A stretch of DNA of 64,000 nucleotides from Auanema rhodensis (GCA_964057225.1 OZ059900.1:15701638-15765637), one strand, 5' to 3'; positions 22,841 to 37,890 are shown, counted from the first letter of the stretch. The notes: generated from the sequence alone by a model not told the origin. Made by a program: numbers and translations.

Positions 22841-24207
22841 CAGGGGTTAGAAAATTTAGGAAATTAGCATATTCTGAGGGCACGCCCCTTATGGCTAATA
22901 TTGATTAAATCGATTTTTGTTCATATGAGTCGTCAAATGCAACGAATTTCAGCGTGTTACATACTAAAATGAAGTATTTTACATGCTGAACACTAGAAAA
23001 ATACAAAAACACAGTATTTCCCATGAGAAATATTTTATTATGCTGGAAAACCAGTTTTTGGAAATTTCGCTGTAAACAAGGTTTTGACTTACGATTTCAT
23101 GTGTTCAAACTCATGCAATGTCAATGAAACCTAGCTCAAAATTGTTCCTACAACGTCTAGTTCCACTTTCACGACAAAAAACAGGGGTTAGAAAATTAAG
23201 GAAATTAGCATATTCTGAGGGCACGCCCCTTATGGCTAATATTGATTAAATCGATTTTTGTTCATATGAGTCTTCAAATGCAACGAATTTCAGCGTGTTA
23301 CATACTAAAATGAAGCATTTTACATGCTGAACACTAGAAAAATACAAAAACACAGTATTTCCCATGAGAAATATTTTATTATGCTGGAAAACCAGTTTTT
23401 GGAATTTTCGCTGTAAACAAGGTTTTGACTTACGATTTCATGTGTTCAAACTCATGCAATGTCAATGAAACCTAGCTCAAAATTGTTCCTACAACGTCTA
23501 GTTCCACTTTCACGACAAAAAAACAGGGGTTAGAAAATTAAGGAAATTAGCATATTCTGAGGGCACGCCCCTTATGGCTAATATTGATTAAATCGATTTT
23601 TGTTCATATGAGTCGTCAAATGCAACGAATTTCAGCGTGTTACATACTAAAATGAAGCATTTCACATGCTGAACACTAGAAAAATACAAAAACACAGTAT
23701 TTCTCATGAGAAATATTTTATTATGCTGGAAAACCAGTTTTTGGAAATTTCGCTGTAAACAAGGTTTTGACTTACGATTTCATGTGTTCAAACTCATGCA
23801 ATGTCAATGAAACCTAGCTCAAAATTGTTCGTACAACGTCTAGTTCCACTTTCACGACAAAAAAACAGGGGTTAGAAAATTAAGGAAATTAGCATATTCT
23901 GAGGGCACGCCCCTTATGGCTAATATTGATTAAATCGATTTTTGTTCATATGAGTCGTCAAATGCAACGAATTTCAGCGTGTTACATACTAAAATGAAGC
24001 ATTTCACATGCTGAACACTAGTAAAATACAAAAACACAGTATTTCCCATGAGAAATATTTTATTATGCTGGAAAACCAGTTTATGGAAATTTCGCTGTAA
24101 ACAAGGTTTTGACTTACGATTTCATGTGTTCAAACTCATGCAATGTCAATGAAACCTAGCTCAGAATTGTTCCTACAACGTCTAGTTCCACTTTCACGAC
24201 AAAAAAA
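22841..24207 (-). repeat. 1,367-bp tetramer, copy 2
   Basis: Repeats all four marker combinations of the preceding tetramer, with the same A6 run. The fourth unit differs by TTTATGG and CTCAGAATTG, changes also seen in the fourth-type unit at 16686. This suggests that the tetramer and the older six-monomer block at 16002 exchanged sequence or share an ancestor. Confidence 0.85.
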
Positions 24208-25233
24208 CAGGGGTTAGAAAATTAAGGAAATTAGCATATTCTGAGGGCACGCCCCTTATGGCTAATATTGATTAAATCGATTTTTGTTCATATGAGTCGT
24301 CAAATGCAACGAATTTCAGCGTGTTACATACTAAAATGAAGCATTTTACATGCTGAACACTAGAAAAATACAAAAACACAGTATTTCTCATGAGAAATAT
24401 TTTATTATGCTGGAAAACCAGTTTTTGGAAATTTCGCTGTAAACAAGGTTTTGACTTACGATTTCATGTGTTCAAACTCATGCAATGTCAATGAAACCTA
24501 GCTCAAAATTGTTTGTACAACGTCTAGTTCCACTTTCACGACAAAAAAACAGGGGTTAGAAAATTAAGGAAATTAGCATATTCTGAGGGCACGCCCCTTA
24601 TGGCTAATATTGATTAAATCGATTTTTGTTCATATGAGTCGTCAAATGCAACGAATTTCAGCGTGTTACATACTAAAATGAAGCATTTTACATGCTGAAC
24701 ACTAGAAAAATACAAAAACACAGTATTTCCCATGAGAAATATTTTATTATGCTGGAAAACCAGTTTTTGGAAATTTCGCTGTAAACAAGGTTTTGACTTA
24801 CGATTTCATGTGTTCAAACTCATGCAATGTCAATGAAACCTAGCTCAAAATTGTTCCTACAACGTCTAGTTCCACTTTCACGACAAAAAAACAGGGGTTA
24901 GAAAATTAATGAAATTAGCATATTCTGAGGGCACGCCCCTTATGGCTAATATTGATTAAATCGATTTTTGTTCATATGAGTCGTCAAATGCAACGAATTT
25001 CATCGTGTTACATACTAAAATGAAGCATTTTACATGCTGAACACTAGAAAAATACAAAAACACAGTATTTCTCATGAGAAATATTTTATTATGCTGGAAA
25101 ACCAGTTTTTGGAAATTTCGCTGTAAACAAGGTTTTGACTTACGATTTCATGTGTTCAAACTCATGCAATGTCAATGAAACCTAGCTCAAAATTGTTTGT
25201 ACAACGTCTAGTTCCACTTTCACGACAAAAAAA
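23182..25233 (-). repeat. Six-monomer block, copy 2
   Basis: Second copy of the block at 16002, overlapping the second tetramer. Downstream of both copies the X-type ATCGTATTTTG unit follows, directly at 18054 but only after two further monomers here (25234-25917). One lineage gained or lost a dimer. Confidence 0.75.
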
Positions 25234-25917
25234 CAGGGGTTAGAAAATTAAGGAAATTAGCATATTCTGAGGGCACGCCCCTTATGGCTAATATTGATTA
25301 AATCGATTTTTGTTCATATGAGTCGTCAAATGCAACGAATTTCATCGTGTTACATACTAAAATGAAGCATTTTACATGCTGAACACTAGAAAAATACAAA
25401 AACACAGTATTTCTCATGAGAAATATTTTATTATGCTGGAAAACCAGTTTTTGGAAATTTCGCTGTAAACAAGGTTTTGACTTACGATTTCATGTGTTCA
25501 AACTCATGCAATGTCAATGAAACCTAGCTCAAAATTGTTCCTACAACGTCTAATTCCACTTTCACGACAAAAAAACAGGGGTTAGAAAATTAAGGAAATT
25601 AGCATATTCTGAGGGCACGCCCCTTATGGCTAATATTGATTAAATCGATTTTTGTTCATATGAGTCGTCAAATGCAACGAATTTCAGCGTGTTACATACT
25701 AAAATGAAGCATTTTACATGCTGAACACTAGAAAAATACAAAAACACAGTATTTCTCATGAGAAATATTTTATTATGCTGGAAAACCAGTTTTTGGAAAT
25801 TTCGCTGTAAACAAGGTTTTGACTTACGATTTCATGTGTTCAAACTCATGCAATGTCAATGAAACCTAGCTCAAAATTGTTTGTACAACGTCTAGTTCCA
25901 CTTTCACGACAAAAAAA

Positions 25918-27969
25918 CAGGGGTTAGAAAATTAAGGAAATTAGCATATTCTGAGGGCACGCCCCTTATGGCTAATATTGATTAAATCGTATTTTGTTCA
26001 TATGAGTCGTCAAATGCAACGAATTTCAGCGTGTTACATACTAAAATGAAGCATTTTACATGCTGAACACTAGAAAAATACAAAAACACAGTATTTCCCA
26101 TGAGAAATATTTTATTATGCTGGAAAACCAGTTTTTGGAAATTTCGCTGTAAACAAGGTTTTGACTTACGATTTCATGTGTTCAAACTCATGCAATGTCA
26201 ATGAAACCTAGCTCAAAATTGTTCCTACAACGTCTAATTCCACTTTCACGACAAAAAAACCGGGGTTAGAAAATTAAGGAAATTAGCATATTCTGAGGGC
26301 ACGCCCCTTATGGCTAATATTGATTAAATCGATTTTTGTTCATATGAGTCGTCAAATGCAACGAATTTCAGCGTGTTACATACTAAAATGAAGCATTTTA
26401 CATGCTGAACACTATAAAAATACAAAAACACAGTATTTCCCATGAGAAATATTTTATTATGCTGGAAAACCAGTTTTTGGAAATTTCGCTGTAAACAAGG
26501 TTTTGACTTACGATTTCATGCGTTCAAACTCATGCAATGTCAATGAAACCTAGCTCAAAATTGTTCCTACAACGTCTAATTCCACTTTCACGACAAAAAA
26601 ACAGGGGTTAGAAAATTAAGGAAATTAGCATATTCTGAGGGCACGCCCCTTATGGCTAATATTGATTAAATCGATTTTTGTTCATATGAGTCGTCAAATG
26701 CAACGAATTTCAGCGTGTTACATACTAAAATGAAGCATTTTACATGCTGAACACTAGAAAAATACAAAAACACAGTATTTCCCATGAGAAATATTTTATT
26801 ATGCTGGAAAACCAGTTTTTGGAAATTTCGCTGTAAACAAGGTTTTGACTTACGATTTCATGTGTTCAAACTCATGCAATGTCAATGAAACCTAGCTCAA
26901 AATTGTTCCTACAACGTCTAGTTCCACTTTCACGACAAAAAAACAGGGGTTAGAAAATTAAGGAAATTAGCATATTCTGAGGGCACGCCCCTTATGGCTA
27001 ATATTGATTAAATCGATTTTTGTTCATATGAGTCGTCAAATGCAACGAATTTCAGCGTGTTACATACTAAAATGAAGCATTCTACATGCTGAACACTAGA
27101 AAAATACAAAAACACAGTATTTCCCATGAGAAATATTTTATTATGCTGGAAAACCAGTTTTTGGAAATTTCGCTGTAAACAAGGTTTTGACTTACGATTT
27201 CATGTGTTCAAACTCATGCAATGTCAATGAAACCTAGCTCAAAATTGTTCCTACAACGTCTAAATCCACTTTCACGACAAAAAAACCGGGGTTAGAAAAT
27301 TAAGGAAATTAGCATATTCTGAGGGCACGCCCCTTATGGCTAATATTGATTAAATCGATTTTTGTTCATATGAGTCGTCAAATGCAACGAATTTCAGCGT
27401 GTTACATACTAAAATGAAGCATTTCACATGCTGAACACTAGAAAAATACAAAAACACAGTATTTCCCATGAGAAATATTTTATTATGCTGGAAAACCAGT
27501 TTTTGGAAATTTCGCTGTAAACAAGGTTTTGACTTACGATTTCATGTGTTCAAACTCATGCAATGTCAATGAAACCTAGCTCAAAATTGTTCCTACAACG
27601 TCTAGTTCCACTTTCACGACAAAAAAACAGGGGTTAGAAAATTAAGGAAATTAGCATATTCTGAGGGCACGCCCCTTATGGCTAATATTGATTAAATCGA
27701 TTTTTGTTCATATGAGTCGTCAAATGCAACGAATTGCAGCGTGTTACATACTAAAATGAAGCACTTTACATGCTGAACACTAGAAAAATACAAAAACACA
27801 GTATTTCTCATGAGAAATATTTTATTATGCTGGAAAACCAGTTTTTGGAAATTTCGCTGTAAACAAGGTTTTGACTTACGATTTCATGTGTTCAAACTCA
27901 TGCAATGTCAATGAAACCTAGCTCAAAATTGTTTGTACAACGTCTAGTTCCACTTTCACGACAAAAAAA
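25918..27969 (-). repeat. Six-monomer higher-order unit, copy 1
   Basis: Order: X (ATCGTATTTTG), Y (CTATAAAAA, CATGCGTTC), Z, W (CATTCTAC, TCTAAATCC), a CCGGGG/CATTTCAC unit, and a unit with GAATTGCAGCG and GCACTTTAC. The next X begins 2,052 bp after this one, exactly six monomers. Confidence 0.8.
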
Positions 27970-30363
27970 CAGGGGTTAGAAAATTAAGGAAATTAGCATA
28001 TTCTGAGGGCACGCCCCTTATGGCTAATATTGATTAAATCGTATTTTGTTCATATGAGTCGTCAAATGCAACGAATTTCAGCGTGTTACATACTAAAATG
28101 AAGCATTTTACATGCTGAACACTAGAAAAATACAAAAACACAGTATTTCCCATGAGAAATATTTTATTATGCTGGAAAACCAGTTTTTGGAAATTTCGCT
28201 GTAAACAAGGTTTTGACTTACGATTTCATGTGTTCAAACTCATGCAATGTCAATGAAACCTAGCTCAAAATTGTTCCTACAACGTCTAATTCCACTTTCA
28301 CGACAAAAAAACCGGGGTTAGAAAATTAAGGAAATTAGCATATTCTGAGGGCACGCCCCTTATGGCTAATATTGATTAAATCGATTTTTGTTCATATGAG
28401 TCGTCAAATGCAACGAATTTCAGCGTGTTACATACTAAAATGAAGCATTTTACATGCTGAACACTATAAAAATACAAAAACACAGTATTTCCCATGAGAA
28501 ATATTTTATTATGCTGGAAAACCAGTTTTTGGAAATTTCGCTGTAAACAAGGTTTTGACTTACGATTTCATGCGTTCAAACTCATGCAATGTCAATGAAA
28601 CCTAGCTCAAAATTGTTCCTACAACGTCTAATTCCACTTTCACGACAAAAAAACAGGGGTTAGAAAATTAAGGAAATTAGCATATTCTGAGGGCACGCCC
28701 CTTATGGCTAATATTGATTAAATCGATTTTTGTTCATATGAGTCGTCAAATGCAACGAATTTCAGCGTGTTACATACTAAAATGAAGCATTTTACATGCT
28801 GAACACTAGAAAAATACAAAAACACAGTATTTCCCATGAGAAATATTTTATTATGCTGGAAAACCAGTTTTTGGAAATTTCGCTGTAAACAAGGTTTTGA
28901 CTTACGATTTCATGTGTTCAAACTCATGCAATGTCAATGAAACCTAGCTCAAAATTGTTCCTACAACGTCTAGTTCCACTTTCACGACAAAAAAACAGGG
29001 GTTAGAAAATTAAGGAAATTAGCATATTCTGAGGGCACGCCCCTTATGGCTAATATTGATTAAATCGATTTTTGTTCATATGAGTCGTCAAATGCAACGA
29101 ATTTCAGCGTGTTACATACTAAAATGAAGCATTTTACATGCTGAACACTATAAAAATACAAAAACACAGTATTTCCCATGAGAAATATTTTATTATGCTG
29201 GAAAACCAGTTTTTGGAAATTTCGCTGTAAACAAGGTTTTGACTTACGATTTCATGCGTTCAAACTCATGCAATGTCAATGAAACCTAGCTCAAAATTGT
29301 TCCTACAACGTCTAATTCCACTTTCACGACAAAAAAACAGGGGTTAGAAAATTAAGGAAATTAGCATATTCTGAGGGCACGCCCCTTATGGCTAATATTG
29401 ATTAAATCGATTTTTGTTCATATGAGTCGTCAAATGCAACGAATTTCAGCGTGTTACATACTAAAATGAAGCATTTTACATGCTGAACACTAGAAAAATA
29501 CAAAAACACAGTATTTCCCATGAGAAATATTTTATTATGCTGGAAAACCAGTTTTTGGAAATTTCGCTGTAAACAAGGTTTTGACTTACGATTTCATGTG
29601 TTCAAACTCATGCAATGTCAATGAAACCTAGCTCAAAATTGTTCCTACAACGTCTAGTTCCACTTTCACGACAAAAAAACAGGGGTTAGAAAATTAAGGA
29701 AATTAGCATATTCTGAGGGCACGCCCCTTATGGCTAATATTGATTAAATCGATTTTTGTTCATATGAGTCGTCAAATGCAACGAATTTCAGCGTGTTACA
29801 TACTAAAATGAAGCATTCTACATGCTGAACACTAGAAAAATACAAAAACACAGTATTTCCCATGAGAAATATTTTATTATGCTGGAAAACCAGTTTTTGG
29901 AAATTTCGCTGTAAACAAGGTTTTGACTTACGATTTCATGTGTTCAAACTCATGCAATGTCAATGAAACCTAGCTCAAAATTGTTCCTACAACGTCTAAT
30001 TCCACTTTCACGACAAAAAAACCGGGGTTAGAAAATTAAGGAAATTAGCATATTCTGAGGGCACGCCCCTTCTGGCTAATATTGGTTAAATCGATTTTTG
30101 TTCATATGAGTCGTCAAATGCAACGAATTTCAGCGTGTTACATACTAAAATGAAGCATTTCACATGCTGAACACTAGAAAAATACAAAAACACAGTATTT
30201 CCCATGAGAAATATTTTATTATGCTGGAAAACCAGTTTTTGGAAATTTCGCTGTAAACAAGGTTTTGACTTACGATTTCATGTGTTCAAACTCATGCAAT
30301 GTCAATGAAACCTAGCTCAAAATTGTTCCTACAACGTCTAGTTCCACTTTCACGACAAAAAAA
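27970..30363 (-). repeat. Related higher-order unit with extra Y-Z dimer, copy 2
   Basis: Follows the order X, Y, Z, Y, Z, W, CCGGGG/CATTTCAC. It matches the preceding six-monomer unit except that Y-Z is doubled and the last unit type is absent. The CCGGGG unit at 30022 has private CTTCTGGC and ATTGGTTAAA changes. Confidence 0.78.
28312..29679 (-). repeat. In-place duplication of a Y-Z dimer (2 x 684 bp)
   Basis: The CTATAAAAA/CATGCGTTC monomer and its plain neighbour occur twice in tandem. The CATGCG sites at 28569 and 29253 are exactly 684 bp apart. The second Y starts CAGGGG rather than CCGGGG, so the duplication joint lies near the unit boundary or was followed by a change there. Confidence 0.8.
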
Positions 30364-33300
30364 CAGGGGTTAGAAAATTAAGGAAATTAGCATATTCTGA
30401 GGGCACGCCCCTTATGGCTAATATTGATTAAATCGATTTTTGTTCATATGAGTCGTCAAATGCAACGAATTTCAGCGTGTTACATACTAAAATGAAGCAT
30501 TTTACATGCTGAACACTAGAAAAATACAAAAACACAGTATTTCTCATGAGAAATATTTTATTATGCTGGAAAACCAGTTTTTGGAAATTTCGCTGTAAAC
30601 AAGGTTTTGACTTACGATTTCATGTGTTCAAACTCATGCAATGTCAATGAAACCTAGCTCAAAATTGTTCCTACAACGTCTAGTTCCACTTTCACGACAA
30701 AAAAACAGGGGTTAGAAAATTAAGGAAATTAGCATATTCTGAGGGCACGCCCCTTATGGCTAATATTGATTAAATCGATTTTTGTTCATATGAGTCGTCA
30801 AATGCAACGAATTTCAGCGTGTTACATACTAAAATGAAGCATTTTACATGCTGAACACTAGAAAAATACAAAAACACAGTATTTCCCATGAGAAATATTT
30901 TATTATGCTGGAAAACCAGTTTTTGGAAATTTCGCTGTAAACAAGGTTTTGACTTACGATTTCATGTGTTCAAACTCATGCAATGTCAATGAAACCTAGC
31001 TCAAAATTGTTCCTACAACGTCTAGTTCCACTTTCACGACAAAAAAACAGGGGTTAGAAAATTAATGAAATTAGCATATTCTGAGGGCACGCCCCTTATG
31101 GCTAATATTGATTAAATCGATTTTTGTTCATATGAGTCGTCAAATGCAACGAATTTCATCCTGTTACATACTAAAATGAAGCATTTTACATGCTGAACAC
31201 TAGAAAAATACAAAAACACAGTATTTCTCATGAGAAATATTTTATTATGCTGGAAAACCAGTTTTTGGAAATTTCGCTGTAAACAAGGTTTTGACTTACG
31301 ATTTCATGTGTTCAAACTCATGCAATGTCAATGAAACCTAGCTCAAAATTGTTCCTACAACGTCTAGTTCCACTTTCACGACAAAAAAACAGGGGTTAGA
31401 AAATTAAGGAAATTAGCATATTCTGAGGGCACGCCCCTTATGGCTAATATTGATTAAATCGATTTTTGTTCATATGAGTAGTCAAATGCAACGAATTTCA
31501 GCGTGTTACATACTAAAATGAAACATTTTACATGCTGAACACTAGAAAAATACAAAAACACAGTATTTCCCATGAGAAATATTTTATTATGCTGGAAAAC
31601 CAGTTTTTGGAAATTTCGCTGTAAACAAGGTTTTGACTTACGATTTCATGTGTTCAAACTCATGCAATGTCAATGAAACCTAGATCAAAATTGTTCCTAC
31701 AACGTCTAATTCCACTTTCACGACAAAAAAACCGGGGTTAGAAAATTAAGGAAATTAGCATATTCTGAGGGCACGCCCCTTATGGCTAATATTGATTAAA
31801 TCGATTTTTGTTCATATGAGTCGTCAAATGCAACGAATTTCAGCGTGTTACATACTAAAATGAAGCATTTTACATGCTGAACACTATAAAAATACAAAAA
31901 CACAGTATTTCCCATGAGAAATATTTTATTATGCTGGAAAACCAGTTTTTGGAAATTTCGCTGTAAACAAGGTTTTGACTTACGATTTCATGCGTTCAAA
32001 CTCATGCAATGTCAATGAAACCTAGCTCAAAATTGTTCCTACAACGTCTAATTCCACTTTCACGACAAAAAAACAGGGGTTAGAAAATTAAGGAAATTAG
32101 CATATTCTGAGGGCACGCCCCTTATGGCTAATATTGATTAAATCGATTTTTGTTCATATGAGTCGTCAAATGCAACGAATTTCAGCGTGTTACATACTAA
32201 AATGAAGCATTTTACATGCTGAACACTAGAAAAATACAAAAACACAGTATTTCCCATGAGAAATATTTTATTATGCTGGAAAACCAGTTTTTGGAAATTT
32301 CGCTGTAAACAAGGTTTTGACTTACGATTTCATGTGTTCAAACTCATGCAATGTCAATGAAACCTAGCTCAAAATTGTTCCTACAACGTCTAGTTCCACT
32401 TTCACGACAAAAAAACAGGGGTTAGAAAATTAAGGAAATTAGCATATTCTGAGGGCACGCCCCTTATGGCTAATATTGATTAAATCGATTTTTGTTCATA
32501 TGAGTCGTCAAATGCAACGAATTTCAGCGTGTTACATACTAAAATGAAGCATTTTACATGCTGAACACTAGAAAAATACAAAAACACAGTATTTCCCATG
32601 AGAAATATTTTATTATGCTGGAAAACCAGTTTTTGGAAATTTCGCTGTAAACAAGGTTTTGACTTACGATTTCATGTGTTCAAACTCATGCAATGTCAAT
32701 GAAACCTAGCTCAAAATTGTTCCTACAACGTCTAATTCCACTTTCACGACAAAAAAACCGGGGTTAGAAAATTAAGGAAATTAGCATATTCTGAGGGCAC
32801 GCCCCTTATGGCTAATATTGATTAAATCGATTTTTGTTCATATGAGTCGTCAAATGCAACGAATTTCAGCGTGTTACATACTAAAATGAAGCATTTCACA
32901 TGCTGAACACTAGAAAAATACAAAAACACAGTATTTCCCATGAGAAATATTTTATTATGCTGGAAAACCAGTTTTTGGAAATTTCGCTGTAAACAAGGTT
33001 TTGACTTACGATTTCATGTGTTCAAACTCATGCAATGTCAATGAAACCTAGCTCAAAATTGTTCCTACAACGTCTAGTTCCACTTTCACGACAAAAAAAC
33101 AGGGGTTAGAAAATTAAGGAAATTAGCATATTCTGAGGGCACGCCCCTTATGGCTAATATTGATTAAATCGATTTTTGTTCATATGAGTAGTCAAATGCA
33201 ACGAATTTCAGCGTGTTACATACTAAAATGAAGCATTTTACATGCTGAACACTAGAAAAATACAAAAACACAGTATTTCCCATGAGAAATATTTTATTAT

Positions 33301-36300
33301 GCTGGAAAACCAGTTTTTGGAAATTTCGCTGTAAACAAGGTTTTGACTTACGATTTCATGTGTTCAAACTCATGCAATGTCAATGAAACCTAGCTCAAAA
33401 TTGTTCCTACAACGTCTAGTTCCACTTTCACGACAAAAAAACCGGGGTTAGAAAATTAAGGAAATTAGCATATTCTGAGGGCACGCCGCTTATGGCTAAT
33501 ATTGATTAAATCGATTTTTGTTCATATGAGTCGTCAAATGCAACGAATTTCAGCGTGTTACATACTAAAATGAAGCATTTTACATGCTGAACACTAGAAA
33601 AATACAAAAACACAGTATTTCTCATGAGAAATATTTTATTATGCTGGAAAACCAGTTTTTGGAAATTTCGCTGTAAACAAGGTTTTGACTTACGATTTCA
33701 TGTGTTCAAACTCATGCAATGTCAATGAAACCTAGCTCAAAATTGTTTGTACAACGTCTAGTTCCACTTTCACGACAAAAAAACAGGGGTTAGAAAATTA
33801 AGGAAATTAGCATATTCTGAGGGCACGCCCCTTATGGCTAATATTGATTAAATCGATTTTTGTTCATATGAGTAGTCAAATGCAACGAATTTCAGCGTGT
33901 TACATACTAAAATGAAGCATTTTACATGCTGAACACTAGAAAAATACAAAAACACAGTATTTCCCATGAGAAATATTTTATTATGCTGGAAAACCAGTTT
34001 TTGGAAATTTCGCTGTAAACAAGGTTTTGACTTACGATTTCATGTGTTCAAACTCATGCAATGTCAATGAAACCTAGCTCAAAATTGTTCCTACAACGTC
34101 TAATTCCACTTTCACGACAAAAAAACCGGGGTTAGAAAATTAAGGAAATTAGCATATTCTGAGGGCACGCCCCTTATGGCTAATATTGATTAAATCGATT
34201 TTTGTTCATATGAGTCGTCAAATGCAACGAATTTCAGCGTGTTACATACTAAAATGAAGCATTTCACATGCTGAACACTAGAAAAATACAAAAACACAGT
34301 ATTTCCCATGAGAAATATTTTATTATGCTGGAAAACCAGTTTTTGGAAATTTCGCTGTAAACAAGGTTTTGACTTACGATTTCATGTGTTCAAACTCATG
34401 CAATGTCAATGAAACCTAGCTCAAAATTGTTCCTACAACGTCTAGTTCCACTTTCACGACAAAAAAACAGGGGTTAGAAAATTAAGGAAATTAGCATATT
34501 CTGAGGGCACGCCCCTTATGGCTAATATTGATTAAATCGATTTTTTTTCATATGAGTCGTCAAATGCAACGAATTTCAGCGTGTTACATACTAAAATGAA
34601 GCATTTTACATGCTGAACACTAGAAAAATACAAAAACACAGTATTTCCCATGAGAAATATTTTATTATGCTGGAAAACCAGTTTTTGGAAATTTCGCTGT
34701 AAACAAGGTTTTGACTTACGATTTCATGTGTTCAAACTCATGCAATGTCAATGAAACCTAGCTCAAAATTGTTCCTACAACGTCTAGTTCCACTTTCACG
34801 ACAAAAAAACAGGGGTTAGAAAATTAATGAAATTAGCATATTCTGAGGGCACGCCCCTTATGGCTAATATTGATTAAATCGATTTTTGTTCATATGAGTC
34901 GTCAAATGCAACGAATTTCATCGTGTTACATACTAAAATGAAGCATTTTACATGCTGAACACTAGAAAAATACAAAAACACAGTATTTCTCATGAGAAAT
35001 ATTTTATTATGCTGGAAAACCAGTTTTTGGAAATTTCGCTGTAAACAAGGTTTTGACTTACGATTTCATGTGTTCAAACTCATGCAATGTCAATGAAACC
35101 TAGCTCAAAATTGTTCCTACAACGTCTGTTTCCACTTTCACGACAAAAAAACAGGGGTTAGAAAATTAAGGAAATTAGCATATTCTGAGGGCACGCCCCT
35201 TATGGCTAATATTGATTAAATCGATTTTTGTTCATATGAGTCGTCAAATGCAACGAATTTCAGCGTGTTACATACTAAAATGAAGCATTTTACATGCTGA
35301 ACACTAGAAAAATACAAAAACACAGTATTTCCCATGAGAAATATTTTATTATGCTGGAAAACCAGTTTTTGGAAATTTCGCTGTAAACAAGGTTTTGACT
35401 TACGATTTCATGTGTTCAAACTCATGCAATGTCAATGAAACCTAGCTCAAAATTGTTCCTACAACGTCTAGTTCCACTTTCACGACAAAAAAACAGGGGT
35501 TAGAAAATTAATGAAATTAGCATATTCTGAGGGCACGCCCCTTATGGCTAATATTGATTAAATCGATTTTTGTTCATATGAGTCGTCAAATGCAACGAAT
35601 TTCATCGTGTTACATACTAAAATGAAGCATTTTACATGCTGAACACTAGAAAAATACAAAAACACAGTATTTCTCATGAGAAATATTTTATTATGCTGGA
35701 AAACCAGTTTTTGGAAATTTCGCTGTAAACAAGGTTTTGACTTACGATTTCATGTGTTCAAACTCATGCAATGTCAATGAAACCTAGCTCAAAATTGTTC
35801 CTACAACGTCTGTTTCCACTTTCACGACAAAAAAACAGGGGTTAGAAAATTAAGGAAATTAGCATATTCTGAGGGCACGCCCCTTATGGCTAATATTGAT
35901 TAAATCGATTTTTGTTCATATGAGTCGTCAAATGCAACGAATTTCAGCGTGTTACATACTAAAATGAAGCATTTCACATGCTGAACACTAGAAAAATACA
36001 AAAACACAGTATTTCCCATGAGAAATATTTTATTATGCTGGAAAACCAGTTTTTGGAAATTTCGCTGTAAACAAGGTTTTGACTTACGATTTCATGTGTT
36101 CAAACTCATGCAATGTCAATGAAACCTAGCTCAAAATTGTTCCTACAACGTCTAGTTCCACTTTCACGACAAAAAAACAGGGGTTAGAAAATTAAGGAAA
36201 TTAGCATATTCTGAGGGCACGCCCCTTATGGCTAATATTGATTAAATCGATTTTTGTTCATATGAGTCGTCAAATGCAACGAATTTCATCGTGTTACATA

Positions 36301-37548
36301 CTAAAATGAAGCATTTTACATGCTGAACACTAGAAAAATACAAAAACACAGTATTTCTCATGAGAAATATTTTATTATGCTGGAAAACCAGTTTTTGGAA
36401 ATTTCGCTGTAAACAAGGTTTTGACTTACGATTTCATGTGTTCAAACTCATGCAATGTCAATGAAACCTAGCTCAAAATTGTTTGTACAACGTCTAGTTC
36501 CACTTTCACGACAAAAAAACAGGGGTTAGAAAATTAAGGAAATTAGCATATTCTGAGGGCACGCCCCTTATGGCTAATATTGATTAAATCGATTTTTGTT
36601 CATATGAGTAGTCAAATGCAACGAATTTCAGCGTGTTACATACTAAAATGAAGCATTTTACATGCTGAACACTAGAAAAATACAAAAACACAGTATTTCT
36701 CATGAGAAATATTTTATTATGCTGGAAAACCAGTTTTTGGAAATTTCGCTGTAAACAAGGTTTTGACTTACGATTTCATGTGTTCAAACTCATGCAATGT
36801 CAATGAAACCTAGCTCAAAATTGTTTGTACAACGTCTAGTTCCACTTTCACGACAAAAAAACAGGGGTTAGAAAATTAAGGAAATTAGCATATTCTGAGG
36901 GCTTGCCCCTTATGGCTAATATTGATTAAATCGATTTTTGTTCATATGAGTCGTCAAATGCAACGAATTTCAGCGTGTTACATACTAAAATGAAGCATTT
37001 TACATGCTGAACACTAGAAAAATACAAAAACACAGTATTTCCCATGAGAAATATTTTATTATGCTGGAAAACCAGTTTTTGGAAATTTCGCTGTAAACAA
37101 GGTTTTGACTTACGATTTCATGTGTTCAAACTCATGCAATGTCAATGAAACCTAGCTCAAAATTGTTCCTACAACGTCTAGTTCCACTTTCACGACAAAA
37201 AAACAGGGGTTAGAAAATTAATGAAATTAGCATATTCTGAGGGCACGCCCCTTATGGCTAATATTGATTAAATCGATTTTTGTTCATATGAGTCGTCAAA
37301 TGCAACGAATTTCATCGTGTTACATACTAAAATGAAGCATTTTACATGCTGAACACTAGAAAAATACAAAAACACAGTATTTCTCATGAGAAATATTTTA
37401 TTATGCTGGAAAACCAGTTTTTGGAAATTTCGCTGTAAACAAGGTTTTGACTTACGATTTCATGTGTTCAAACTCATGCAATGTCAATGAAACCTAGCTC
37501 AAAATTGTTCCTACAACGTCTAGTTCCACTTTCACGACAAAAAAACAG

Positions 37549-37890
37549 GGGTTAGAAAATTAAGGAAATTAGCATATTCTGAGGGCACGCCCCTTATGGC
37601 TAATATTGATTAAATCGATTTTTGTTCATATGAGTAGTCAAATGCAACGAATTTCAGCGTGTTACATACTAAAATGAAGCATTTTACATGCTGAACACTA
37701 GAAAAATACAAAAACACAGTATTTCCCATGAGAAATATTTTATTATGCTGGAAAACCAGTTTTTGGAAATTTCGCTGTAAACAAGGTTTTGACTTACGAT
37801 TTCATGCGTTCAAACTCATGCAATGTCAATGAAACCTAGCTCAAAATTGTTTGTACAACGTCTAGTTCCACTTTCACGACAAAAAAACAG
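37549..37890 (-). repeat. Recombinant monomer: CATGCG without the TATA variant
   Basis: Every other CATGCGTTC unit I located (11 of 12) also has CTATAAAAA 104 bp upstream on the same strand, and TCTAATTCC downstream. This unit has TGAGTAGTC, CTAGAAAAA, CATGCGTTC, TTTGTACAACG and TCTAGTTCC. That is the CATGCG change inside an otherwise different haplotype, as expected for gene conversion or a crossover within the monomer, or for an independent mutation. Confidence 0.65.
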
